DNA of 56,605 bases. Origin: JBFWYO01 sp050186335 (GTDB taxonomy: Bacteria > Pseudomonadota > Alphaproteobacteria > Bin65). Position 1 is the stretch's first letter. Each line of letters opens with the position of its first letter. The translations under genes were made by a program, and so were the position numbers. This document shows, piece after piece, positions 49,027 to 56,605 of this stretch. Under the pieces are notes generated by a model. It did no database searches. It saw only the letters and a program-made list of their open reading frames with translations, and was not told the DNA's origin. The stretch covers positions 1-56,605 of the forward strand of contig JBFWYO010000018.1 of assembly GCA_050186335.1 (NCBI GenBank). The letters are read 5' to 3'.

Positions 49027-50538
49027 TTACGCACCCACGAGCGCGACCCGCCGATAACTCAGCGCTTCGGCCACATGCAAACGCGTCACATTCCCGCCGC
49101 CGTCCAGATCGGCCAGCGTGCGCGCGACGCGCAGGACGCGGTGATAGCCGCGCGCGGAGAGTTTGAGCTTTTCGGCGGCCTGGGTCAGCAGCGCGCGGCC
49201 GGGCGCATCGGGGGCGGCGACTTTTTCCAGGAGTTCGCCGTCGGCTTCGGCGTTGGTGCGGATGCTGTTGTCCTTGTAGCGCGTACTTTGAATCTCGCGC
49301 GCGGCGGCGACGCGTTCGGCGACCATCGCGGAGTTTTCGCGCGGCGGCGGCAAGGATAAATCCGCGGCGCTGACCGCCGGCACGTCGACGTGCAGATCGA
49401 TTCGGTCGAACAGCGGCCCGGAAATTCTGCTTTGATATTCCTGCGCGCAGCGCGGCGCCTTGCTGCAGGCCAGCGCGGCGTCGTCCAGATGGCCGCAGCG
49501 GCATGGGTTCATCGCCGCGATCAGCTGGAAGCGCGCGGGATAGGCGATGTGATGATTGGCGCGCGCAACCGTAATACGTCCGCCTTCGATCGGCTGGCGC
49601 AGGCTTTCCAAAGTTTGGCGCGCGAATTCCGGCAGTTCGTCCAGAAATAGAACGCCCTTGTGCGCGAGCGAGACTTCGCCCGGCCGCGCGCGCATGCCGC
49701 CGCCGACCAGCGCCGGCAACGAAGCCGAGTGGTGCGGGTCGCGGAACGGTCGCCGTCGCGTCAGCTTGCCATCCATCAACTGGCCGGCGACCGAATGGAT
49801 CATCGAGACTTCGAGGATTTCGCGCGCATCGAGCGGCGGCAGCAGACCCGGCAGACGTTGCGCCAGCATCGACTTGCCCGAGCCGGGCGGGCCGATCATC
49901 AGCAGATTATGCGCGCCGGCGGCCGCCACTTCGAGCGCGCGCTTGGCGCTTTCCTGGCCCTTGATGTCGGCCAGGTCCGGATAGTGTCCGGCATCGGCGG
50001 CGATGCCCGGCTTGGGCGGCGTGAGGATCTGCCGTCCCTTGAAATGGTTGATCAGCGCCAACAGACTCGTGGGGGCAAGAATATCCATCTCGCCGGCCCA
50101 GGCCGCCTCGCCGCCGGACTTGGCCGGACAGATCAGCCCGCGCCCCTGCGCGTTCGCGCCCACGGCCGCGGGCAGCACGCCGGCCACCGGCGACAGCGCA
50201 CCGTCCAGCGCCAGTTCGCCGAGCACGACATAATTTTCCAGCGCGTCCGACGGCAGCACGCCCATCGCCACCAGCAGGCCGCAGGCGATCGGCAGGTCGA
50301 AATGGCTGCCTTCCTTCGCCACATCGGCAGGGGCCAGGTTGACGGTAATGCGTTTCGGCGGCAGCGCGAGTCCTATGGAGTCGAGCGCCGCGCGCACTCG
50401 TTCCCGCGATTCGCCGACTGCCTTGTCCGGCAGGCCGACGATGGTGAACGCCGGCAGGCCGGTGGCGATCTGCACCTGCACGTCGATATCCAGCACATCG
50501 ATGCCCTGAAACGCGACTGTCTGTACCCGCGCCGTCAT
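49027..50538 (-). CDS. comM: ComM/YifB-family Mg-chelatase-like AAA ATPase
   Basis: A 503-residue protein with an N-terminal Lon-protease-like fold domain (ATGLPAFTIVGLPDKAVGES, VNLAPADVAKEGSHFDLPIA) and a AAA+ Mg-chelatase-type module. Walker A is GPPGSGKS, Walker B-like is GVLFLDELPEF, and the cysteine cluster is in NPCRCGHL and later CSKAPRCAQEY. ComM is a branch-migration helicase that helps integrate DNA during natural transformation, and it is also kept in non-competent bacteria. The start at 50538 (MTARVQTVAFQG) is canonical; the open frame continues upstream without support. Confidence 0.93.
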   Translation of the reverse strand: MTARVQTVAFQGIDVLDIDVQVQIATGLPAFTIVGLPDKAVGESRERVRAALDSIGLALPPKRITVNLAPADVAKEGSHFDLPIACGLLVAMGVLPSDALENYVVLGELALDGALSPVAGVLPAAVGANAQGRGLICPAKSGGEAAWAGEMDILAPTSLLALINHFKGRQILTPPKPGIAADAGHYPDLADIKGQESAKRALEVAAAGAHNLLMIGPPGSGKSMLAQRLPGLLPPLDAREILEVSMIHSVAGQLMDGKLTRRRPFRDPHHSASLPALVGGGMRARPGEVSLAHKGVLFLDELPEFARQTLESLRQPIEGGRITVARANHHIAYPARFQLIAAMNPCRCGHLDDAALACSKAPRCAQEYQSRISGPLFDRIDLHVDVPAVSAADLSLPPPRENSAMVAERVAAAREIQSTRYKDNSIRTNAEADGELLEKVAAPDAPGRALLTQAAEKLKLSARGYHRVLRVARTLADLDGGGNVTRLHVAEALSYRRVALVGA

Positions 50539-50717
50539 CCGCCGAAAATCCCCCTGATCGCCCCTATTCCACTGCAACCACCGATATTGTACGGGACCCG
50601 ACCTCTTCCGCGTGCCGGAAAATTTCAGGGCCGGCACATGAAAGCGGCGGGGCGCGCGCGGCCAGGCGGGCGAATCGCGACCGGCGCGAGCCGCGGTTGG
50701 CCGAAACAATCGGGGCT

Positions 50718-51188
50718 CTATTTCGGAACGGTTTGACCCGCTGCGACACGGGTCCAGATCTGCGTTTCTCCGAACAGCGGTGCCAGCACATAGGCGCGCA
50801 CGCGCAAGGTGCCGTCGCCGCCGATCGTCATGCGGGCGCGGTAATCCTCACCGTCGTCGGGGTTATATATCCGACCGTCTTCCCAGGTATGTTCACCGCT
50901 GCGACGCAGGCCTTCGAGAATGGTTAGCCCGAGCAGCGGCCGGCCGCGCAGGGCGGGATTCGAATTCTGCACATCCACCAACGGCAGGCCTTGCGCATCG
51001 TTCGGCCGCTTGAACCAGATCAGCTTGCCGCACAACCGATCCCCACACGGCACGATCTCGATGCGAATGCGCTGGTTGGCGTGCATCCAGACACCGGCCG
51101 GCGTCGGGACTTCGGCGTACACCGACGTTGCGGCCAGCACCGCGACGACGAAACCGACGCAGGAGAAACGCAGTCTCGCCCCGAACAT
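50718..51188 (-). CDS. DUF2147 family secreted protein
   Basis: A 156-residue protein with a signal peptide (about 1-25, ending SVYA) and the DUF2147 domain: GVWMHANQRIRIEIVPCGDR, LCGKLIWFKRPND, LLGLTILEGLRRSGEHTWED and GRIYNPDDGEDYRARM. Two cysteines (VPCGDRLCGK) may form a disulfide. The family has a lipocalin-like or beta-barrel look and no settled function; members often sit near lipid or membrane genes. The start at 51188 follows AGGAG. Confidence 0.85.
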   Translation of the reverse strand: MFGARLRFSCVGFVVAVLAATSVYAEVPTPAGVWMHANQRIRIEIVPCGDRLCGKLIWFKRPNDAQGLPLVDVQNSNPALRGRPLLGLTILEGLRRSGEHTWEDGRIYNPDDGEDYRARMTIGGDGTLRVRAYVLAPLFGETQIWTRVAAGQTVPK

Positions 51189-51268
51189 TCCGAACTCCTT
51201 ACGTACGGTCCTCGAACACGGAATAATCATAGTGCAGAGCGCCCACGCGCCGCCACGGCGGCGCAAAT

Positions 51269-52060
51269 CTAGCCGGCGACGGCGCCGCCATCGATCGGGA
51301 TCACCGTGCCGGTAATATAGCTGCCGGCGGGCGACGCGAGCAGCAGGGCCAGTCCTTGAATCTCCGTGGGGTCGGCGATCCGGCCCATCGGCACGATCGC
51401 TTCAAAAGCCCGGGCCGCCGCCGGATCGTTCAACCGCCCATTGGCGATGTTGGTTCTGAACGGGCCGGGTGCGATGGCGTTGATCGAAACATTGTGGGGT
51501 GCGAGTTCCAAGGCGGCTTGGCGCACCAGGTTGACGATGGCGGCCTTGGTGGCGGCGTACGCATAGCCCACCATATCTTCCGCTCTGAGGCCCGCGATCG
51601 ACGAGGTGACCACGATTCGGCCGCGCTGCTGCCGCTTCATGTGGACGGCAGCCGCCTGGATCGTGGCGAACACGCTGGTCAAATTGATGTGTAGGACATC
51701 CTGCCACTTCGCCATGTCGACGGCGGCAAGCTGACCGGCTGCCACACGCAAGCCCTGGCCGGCGCTGATGCCGGCGTTGGCGAACACCGCATCCAGCCGT
51801 CCATGCTTTGCCGCCGTGGCGTCGATCGCCTGGCGCAGCGCCGCGAGATCGGCCACGTCGAGCACCAGGCTTTCGACCGATTTGCGCTCGGCGCGCAGCC
51901 GGTCCGCCTGTTTGGCCAGCGTGGCGGGATTAACGTCGGTCATCACGACATGCGCGCCGTTGTCGGCCATCACCTCGGCCATCGCAAGCCCCAGGCCGCT
52001 CGCGGCGCCGGTGACGAAGGCGACGTTGCCGGCAACATCGAAGAGATCGATCGCTTTCAC
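51269..52060 (-). CDS. Short-chain dehydrogenase/reductase
   Basis: A 263-residue classical SDR. The cofactor loop is TGAASGLG, with D42 after the second strand (VVMTDVN), which suggests NAD rather than NADP. The active site has S153/S154 (IVVTSSIAGL), Y168 and K172 (YAYAATKAA), and NAGISAG lies in between. The C-terminus SYITGTVIPIDGGAVAG is typical. It starts with GTG; the frame is open upstream for 20 codons. The substrate is unknown. The next gene upstream encodes a VOC-type dioxygenase-like protein, so a ring-cleavage or dehydrogenation pathway is possible. Confidence 0.9.
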   Translation of the reverse strand: MKAIDLFDVAGNVAFVTGAASGLGLAMAEVMADNGAHVVMTDVNPATLAKQADRLRAERKSVESLVLDVADLAALRQAIDATAAKHGRLDAVFANAGISAGQGLRVAAGQLAAVDMAKWQDVLHINLTSVFATIQAAAVHMKRQQRGRIVVTSSIAGLRAEDMVGYAYAATKAAIVNLVRQAALELAPHNVSINAIAPGPFRTNIANGRLNDPAAARAFEAIVPMGRIADPTEIQGLALLLASPAGSYITGTVIPIDGGAVAG

Positions 52061-52187
52061 GGGGACGTTCCTGTCGCTGCTACGGCATTTGCCGGTTCGG
52101 CCGGGCGCCATCGCGGGCACCCGGCCGAGGTGAAGTTTCCTTCATCGGCGGCGGCAACTTTGGAGGCTCGCCCGATGGGCCGCCGGC

Positions 52188-52781
52188 TCAAGCCGGCGGT
52201 TTGAACGGCGCCATCTTGCGGGCGATTTCGGCGCGCCAGTCGCTGTAAGGACGGAAGCCTTCCGAGCGGCGGCACATGTCCTCGGTGGTGCGCAAGATCT
52301 CGTCGTCGTTGGACTCGAGATCGAGCGGCTCGAAGAACGGCTGCTTGATGTACCAGGGCGAGTCGACGAAGCATTCGATCATGTTGCCGTCGGGATCGGG
52401 GAAATAGATGCTCCAGGCCAAGCCGTGATTGCCCGGCATGATTTTCTCGATCTTCTCCGCCTTGATGCGGGCATGCAGCAGCTTGAGATCGGCCAGGCTG
52501 CCCATCTGGAACGACACCTGGTTGATGCACGGACCGAAATCGCGGTTGGCCGTGTTCTCCGGCAGCTTGGCCGGGCGGCCGGTGGCGAGCACGATCTGGT
52601 GATGGTCGCCCGGGCTGCGGCTCAGGAAGATGAGCTGCATGCCGAGCGCTTCGCCGCGGTCGGTCACGGTGAAGCCGAGTACGCGGGTGTAGAAATCCTC
52701 CGAGCGCGCAAGGTCGCTCACGCTCATGCCGAAATGGCTGAAGCGCAAATTGGGCGCTGCGGTCTTGGTTTGCACGTTCAT
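52188..52781 (-). CDS. VOC-family protein (extradiol dioxygenase-like)
   Basis: A 197-residue protein with two vicinal-oxygen-chelate beta-alpha-beta units. Landmarks: LRFSHFGMSVSDLARSEDFY with H16, VLGFTVTDRGEALGMQLIFL, SRSPGDHHQIVLATGRP, NHGLAWSIYFPDPDGNMIEC with the late Glu ligand, and a 50-residue tail. H16, a His in NHGLAWS and the Glu could form the metal site. The pattern resembles short catechol 2,3-dioxygenase-like or biphenyl-diol dioxygenase-like proteins. The substrate is not known. GGAGGA precedes the ATG at 52781. Confidence 0.85.
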   Translation of the reverse strand: MNVQTKTAAPNLRFSHFGMSVSDLARSEDFYTRVLGFTVTDRGEALGMQLIFLSRSPGDHHQIVLATGRPAKLPENTANRDFGPCINQVSFQMGSLADLKLLHARIKAEKIEKIMPGNHGLAWSIYFPDPDGNMIECFVDSPWYIKQPFFEPLDLESNDDEILRTTEDMCRRSEGFRPYSDWRAEIARKMAPFKPPA

Positions 52782-53044
52782 GGCTTCCTCCGTTGCGTTG
52801 CTTTGGCGCAGTTCGTTCTTGGGCGACGTGCGGCCAGTCGCCGTCGCCAGCAAATGATCGAGCTTATCCGGGACCGCGGCGCCGCGCCACGCATGAGATT
52901 CCGGGCGGATTTACGCCGCCGCCGCGACACCGGCGGGTCGATGCGGATCGCCGTAACCGCCATGCCGACGGGCGAGGGGGACGGGCCCGGCCGAACGGCC
53001 GAGCGTGCGTTTGGATTAAATCGTGAAAGGCGCGGCGGACGCGC

Positions 53045-53878
53045 TTACTTAAACGCCGCTTCGTCGACCTTGTAGAGCCGCGCGGCATTCCGCCAGGCGA
53101 GTTTTTCCGCGACATCCGGCGGCAGGCTGCGCAGCCAGGCGCGCGTTTCGGCCGAGGTATCGGCGATGCCCTGCCAGCGCGCAACGATATAGGTGTCGGT
53201 GCCGACCATGATGCGATCCGGAAATTTCAGGAACAGCGCGCGCCACGGCGCCTGCAGGGATGCGCCGGTGGCGAAATCGCTGCGGATCGCGGTTTCGACA
53301 TACAGATTGCCATAGCGCGTCAGCATGGCGTCGACGGTCTGCGCATCAGTGAAGCCGAGATGCGCCCACAGCACTTTCGCGCGCGGATTGTGCCCGAACA
53401 GATGATTGATCGCCGTCACGTCCGAATGCGCGTGCAGCACCAGATCGCGCGCAACCGCCAGATCGACCACGCGCTTTACCGTTTCCGAGCGCGCGGCATC
53501 GCCGCTCAGATGAAATTCGCCGATGCCCTTCCACGGGCCGGCGCTGATCTGCTGCTCGAGCCACGGCACGATCGCCGGAATGCCGTGCCAGGTGTGCATG
53601 TCGGCGCGCGTGCGATACGGGCGCAACTCCGGGATCACGCGCCTGGGCTGCGCCGCGTGCAGGCGGAGCGCGGCGTCGCCTGGCGTGGCCGAGACCAGCG
53701 CCATGCGCACGCCCGCCGCATCGAGCAGGCGGAAGGCTTCGGCCACGCTGATCGTCGCCCACGCGGTGTCGCTGTAGTGGATATGCGTATCGAAGATCGG
53801 CATCGGCCGAATTTCGGCGCGTGCCGGAACGGCGGCGGCGGCGAACAGCGCGGCGAAGAGGTAACGGCTGAAACGCAT
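53045..53878 (-). CDS. Secreted amidohydrolase-related (TIM-barrel) protein
   Basis: A 277-residue protein with a signal peptide (about 1-21, VPARA) followed by an amidohydrolase-2-type metal-dependent barrel. Metal-site candidates are H32 and H34 (FDTHIHYSD), HAHSD in the middle, the VLWAHLGFTD His, and the late Asp in IMVGTDTY. A full set is therefore present. Related domains decarboxylate or hydrolyse ring carboxylates or lactones, but a periplasmic member is less usual. The ATG at 53878 follows GAGGT; a GTG four codons upstream exists. Confidence 0.82.
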   Translation of the reverse strand: MRFSRYLFAALFAAAAVPARAEIRPMPIFDTHIHYSDTAWATISVAEAFRLLDAAGVRMALVSATPGDAALRLHAAQPRRVIPELRPYRTRADMHTWHGIPAIVPWLEQQISAGPWKGIGEFHLSGDAARSETVKRVVDLAVARDLVLHAHSDVTAINHLFGHNPRAKVLWAHLGFTDAQTVDAMLTRYGNLYVETAIRSDFATGASLQAPWRALFLKFPDRIMVGTDTYIVARWQGIADTSAETRAWLRSLPPDVAEKLAWRNAARLYKVDEAAFK

Positions 53879-53941
53879 GGAAGACCTCACGGTGACGGCA
53901 ATGGATGATTGTCGTCCCCCCGCGCCGGCCGGGCAAGCGGG

Positions 53942-54898
53942 CTATTTTTCGACTTTGGCGGTCGCCGCCGGTGCGACCGGTGCAACCGGCGCGGCCGGTG
54001 CGGCCGGAGTTCGCGCGCGGCCGAGAATGGTTGCCAGGTAGATGCCCAGGCCGACCAGGGCGATGCCGACGATCTGATGCACATCGAGCGATTCGCCGAG
54101 GAACACGATGGCCAGGATGGTGGTGAACACGACCATCAGATTGTTCATGATCCCGGCCAGGTTCGCCCCGCCGAGCACCAACGCGCGGTTCCAACAGATA
54201 TACGACACGATCGACGGAAAGATGCCGACATAGAGCAGGATCGCGATCATGTTCCAGGTGATCGGCGGCAGTTCGGTGGTGGCGGCTTCCCACGCAAACA
54301 GCGGCACCGTGCAAACCATGCCCATGATCATCAGGATCAGCAGCAGGCCAAGCCGGTCGGTTTCCGGCGGCAGCCGGCGCATCAGGACCGAATACAGGCA
54401 CCAGCAGATCACGGCCACGAACACCGCCAGGTCGCCCAGGTTGAATTGCAGACCGATCAGATTGTCGAAACTGCCACGCACCGCGATCACCAGCACGCCC
54501 GTGGTGACCGTGCCGAGGCCCAGCCATTGCAGCCTGTTTGCGCGTTCCTGGCCGAACAGCCAAGTGAGCAGGAACATGGTCGCCGGCATGGAAGAGCTGA
54601 CCACGCTGGCATTGATCGCCGCGGTGCGGTGCAGCGCCCAATATTGCAGCGAGTTGTAAGCCGTGACGCTGATCAACGCGAGAAACAGTACAAACTTCCA
54701 ATGCGGCCGCAGGATCGGCCAGGTGGCGAGCGCACGGCGCCAGACGAACGGCGCCAGACACAAAATTGCGATCACCCATCGGAAATACGACAGCGTGAAC
54801 GGCGGCACGATGCCGACCGACGCCGCCTTGCCGATGACGATATTGGCGGCCCAAAAGAACGTGGCGAAAGCCAACAGCAGGTGCGGCGAATTCAGCAT
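53942..54898 (-). CDS. EamA/DMT-superfamily transporter
   Basis: A 318-residue membrane protein with ten predicted helices made of two EamA repeats (about 5-140 and 150-285). AFATFFWAANIVIGKAA and IFPSIVSYICWNRALVLGGA are typical. Drug/metabolite transporters of this type export amino acids, metabolites or other small molecules, and the substrate is unknown. The C-terminal 25 residues are a low-complexity run of Pro, Ala and Val with a charged end (AKVEK), an unusual cytoplasmic tail. Confidence 0.9.
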   Translation of the reverse strand: MLNSPHLLLAFATFFWAANIVIGKAASVGIVPPFTLSYFRWVIAILCLAPFVWRRALATWPILRPHWKFVLFLALISVTAYNSLQYWALHRTAAINASVVSSSMPATMFLLTWLFGQERANRLQWLGLGTVTTGVLVIAVRGSFDNLIGLQFNLGDLAVFVAVICWCLYSVLMRRLPPETDRLGLLLILMIMGMVCTVPLFAWEAATTELPPITWNMIAILLYVGIFPSIVSYICWNRALVLGGANLAGIMNNLMVVFTTILAIVFLGESLDVHQIVGIALVGLGIYLATILGRARTPAAPAAPVAPVAPAATAKVEK

Positions 54899-55013
54899 GG
54901 CGCACTATCGCTTCCCGTATCGTTCGCCTCAACCCGCCCATTTGGCGCGGTAACCATGCGCTGGGCGAGGGCGTGGGGCGGACAAGAGCGCGGCCGCCTG
55001 GGATCCGGCCGGC

Positions 55014-55622
55014 CTAGATTTCGACCAGCCCGCCATAGACCTGCCGTTCGAACGCCGACCATAGCGGGTTGTGCGCGTAGAGGTTCCGCAGCTCGGCCGG
55101 CGAGAAATAGAACGCGGGATCCTTGATATAGGTTTGGCTGTTGCGGCCGGCGAAATCGGCGTCGAAATCGACCCGCGCCAGATCGAGATGCGCCGCGAAC
55201 GCGGCGCGGAAATCGTCGGCGAGATGCTCGGTCCGAATCCACCGGTCGACGCCGGCGCGACTGTACTGTGTCATGTAATCATCGGCGGTGCTCAGGATTC
55301 CATCGGCCTCGAGGATGGTGCCGACCAGCACCTGCGCCCGAGCCGGCGCGCGGCGACTGCGCGCGTACTCGTAAAAAGTGCGGCTGAGCACCCAGTGCGG
55401 CAGGCGTCGGATGCCGCACACGATCTCGCGGCCCGCAACCTCGAAATGGGGATCGTAGGCGCGTCGCTCGGCGACGCCGTGATGCCAGACGATGTTGTTC
55501 GGATCGATCGGATCGAAGCGCAGCAACGGATCTTCGCCGAAGCGCTTGCGCAGCACGAACTCGGTTTCCGTGCCGCCGCATTTGGGAAAATGCAGCCAGA
55601 TGAATTTCGGTCCGACGATCAA
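55014..55622 (-). CDS. Sulfotransferase-like protein
   Basis: A 202-residue protein whose N-terminus FIWLHFPKCGGTETEFVL carries the PAPS 5'-phosphosulfate-loop pattern (PKxGGT) of the carbohydrate-sulfotransferase fold. The second half has DPAFYFSPAELRNLYAHNPL, which resembles the family end. The central 3'-phosphate motif is not obvious (candidate GIRRLPHWVLSRTFYEY). It is shorter than typical sulfotransferases. The acceptor is unknown; a cell-surface glycan is a guess. It lies about 110 bases downstream of gshB on the same strand. Confidence 0.68.
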   Translation of the reverse strand: MIVGPKFIWLHFPKCGGTETEFVLRKRFGEDPLLRFDPIDPNNIVWHHGVAERRAYDPHFEVAGREIVCGIRRLPHWVLSRTFYEYARSRRAPARAQVLVGTILEADGILSTADDYMTQYSRAGVDRWIRTEHLADDFRAAFAAHLDLARVDFDADFAGRNSQTYIKDPAFYFSPAELRNLYAHNPLWSAFERQVYGGLVEI

Positions 55623-55730
55623 GCTGCGCCTATCCTTGCCGCGATGTTGCCCGTTGCGGGCGCGTTGGCCGACCGTAACCGACAGAATTTGACGAATGCC
55701 TAAGACGCCGGCGCGGATCGCGGCGCGGGA

Positions 55731-56605
55731 CTATGCCCGCCCGGGCCCGTGGGTCGCCGCGTGGCGCGCTTCGATCGCATCCCAGATATCGCGCTCGATC
55801 TTCGTGCCGGACAGGCGGTTGATCTCCTGGATGCCGGTCGGCGACGTGACGTTGATCTCGGTCAGGTAATCGCCGATCACGTCGATGCCGACGAATATCA
55901 GCCCGCGTTCGCGCAGCGCCGGACCGATCGCAGCGCAGATTTCCTGCTCGCGCCTGGTGAGATCCGCCTTCTGCGCCCTTCCGCCGGCGTGAAAATTTGC
56001 GCGCGCTTCGCCGTCCTGCGGCAGGCGCGAGACCGCACCCGCCGGCTTGCCGTCGACCAGGATGATGCGTTTGTCGCCCTGGCGGATTTCCGGCAGGTAG
56101 CGCTGCACGATGACCGGCTCGCGATAAAGCTGCGTGAACAATTCCAGCAGCGAGCCGAGATTTTCGTCGTCCTGCTTCAGGTGAAACACGCCGGCGCCGC
56201 CGTTGCCGAACAACGGCTTCACGATGATGTCCTTGTGCTCGCGCCGGAACGCCAGGATTTCGTCGCGATCCGACGTGATCACCGTCGGCGGCATCAGCTG
56301 CGGAAAGTGCGTGACGAAAAGCTTTTCCGGCGCGTTGCGCACGTGGTTGGGATCGTTGACCACCAGCGTTTTCGGATGCACGTGTTCCAGAAGATGCGTC
56401 GTGGTGATGTAGGCCATGTCGAACGGCGGGTCCTGACGCAACAGGATGACGTCGACGGTGGCGAGATCGAGCGAGATCGGCTCGCCGAGCTTGGCGTGCG
56501 CGCCGAGTTCGCGCCGCACGGTGACCGGCCGTACCTTGGCCATGACCCGGCTGCCGGCCAGCGTCATGTCCTTGGGCGTATAGAACAGCAGCGAATGCCC
56601 GCGCG
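55731..56605 (-). CDS. gshB: Glutathione synthetase (5' end outside the window)
   Basis: GshB joins gamma-glutamylcysteine and glycine with ATP. The visible 291 codons begin inside the N-terminal domain (RGHSLLFYTPKDMT at the edge) and include LLRQDPPFDMAYITTTHLLE, the ATP-grasp elements IIVKPLFGNGGAGVFHLKQD and VIVQRYLPEIRQGDKRIILV, the loop SRLPQDGEARANFHAGGRA, and the end DVIGDYLTEINVTSPTGIQE. About 25-30 residues are missing at the N-terminus compared with the family. The frame is open across the right edge, so the methionine at 56567 is not the start. Confidence 0.94.
   Translation of the reverse strand, partial: RGHSLLFYTPKDMTLAGSRVMAKVRPVTVRRELGAHAKLGEPISLDLATVDVILLRQDPPFDMAYITTTHLLEHVHPKTLVVNDPNHVRNAPEKLFVTHFPQLMPPTVITSDRDEILAFRREHKDIIVKPLFGNGGAGVFHLKQDDENLGSLLELFTQLYREPVIVQRYLPEIRQGDKRIILVDGKPAGAVSRLPQDGEARANFHAGGRAQKADLTRREQEICAAIGPALRERGLIFVGIDVIGDYLTEINVTSPTGIQEINRLSGTKIERDIWDAIEARHAATHGPGRA

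Noticed and set aside
1..56605. Mobile element, prophage or defence island
   Set aside because: No transposase, integrase, terminal repeats with target duplication, restriction or toxin-antitoxin genes were seen.

Overview
The window is high-GC DNA from an alphaproteobacterium. The gene order fits Rhodospirillales-like or deep-branching Hyphomicrobiales genomes: rbfA-infB-ylxR-nusA-rimP, trmB, metK, an XRE regulator, lnt, corC, ybeY, phoH, miaB, olsA-olsB, fur, mucR, rimI-tsaB, then an NfuA-like gene. The genus cannot be read from the sequence. No tRNA, rRNA, CRISPR array, transposase or phage gene was seen. Every gap between genes is under 300 bases.

Left part (1-18794, all on the minus strand): a conserved housekeeping block for translation and transcription (RbfA, IF-2, YlxR/L7Ae protein, NusA, RimP), tRNA and SAM metabolism (TrmB, MetK, MiaB, TsaB), envelope functions (Lnt, CorC-like protein, ornithine-lipid acyltransferases OlsA and OlsB), RNA quality control (YbeY, PhoH) and global regulators (XRE protein, Fur/Mur, MucR). 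The rimP-nusA operon has a readable promoter followed by an intrinsic terminator inside its leader, which suggests attenuation. The XRE regulator has an inverted repeat on its own -35 box.

Middle part (18897-31073): an accessory stretch. It holds a VanX-type D-Ala-D-Ala dipeptidase, a RutE-type nitroreductase, a Bax-like glucosaminidase, the NfuA-like protein, a deacetylase-like protein, a headless glutamine-amidotransferase remnant, a 1013-residue secreted helical-repeat protein, an aldo/keto reductase, UppP, pirin, a bicupin and CrcB.

Catabolic and transport part (31197-40292): a Rieske ring-hydroxylating oxygenase written beta subunit first, a GntR/FCD regulator one base downstream, a DUF900 hydrolase on the other strand, a complete five-gene branched-chain-type ABC importer, and an AroE-family dehydrogenase whose cofactor loop looks NAD-specific, as in quinate/shikimate catabolism. 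Together they suggest uptake and oxidation of an aromatic or hydroaromatic acid. The oxygenase has no electron-transfer partner in the window.

Right part (40305-56605): a transglutaminase-like peptidase, two back-to-back ABC exporters of different type (ATPase, large FtsX permease, HlyD; and DevB-DevC-DevA order), ComM-like ATPase, a DUF2147 protein, a short-chain dehydrogenase, a VOC dioxygenase-like protein, a secreted amidohydrolase, an EamA transporter, a sulfotransferase-like protein, and glutathione synthetase running off the right edge.

Non-ATG starts are frequent (GTG or TTG in at least nine genes). Starts were chosen by Shine-Dalgarno sequence, overlap with the upstream gene and family N-termini. 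Long open frames on the opposite strand are shadows of GC-rich coding sequence and are not annotated. All functions are read from motifs and gene order; no database search was run.
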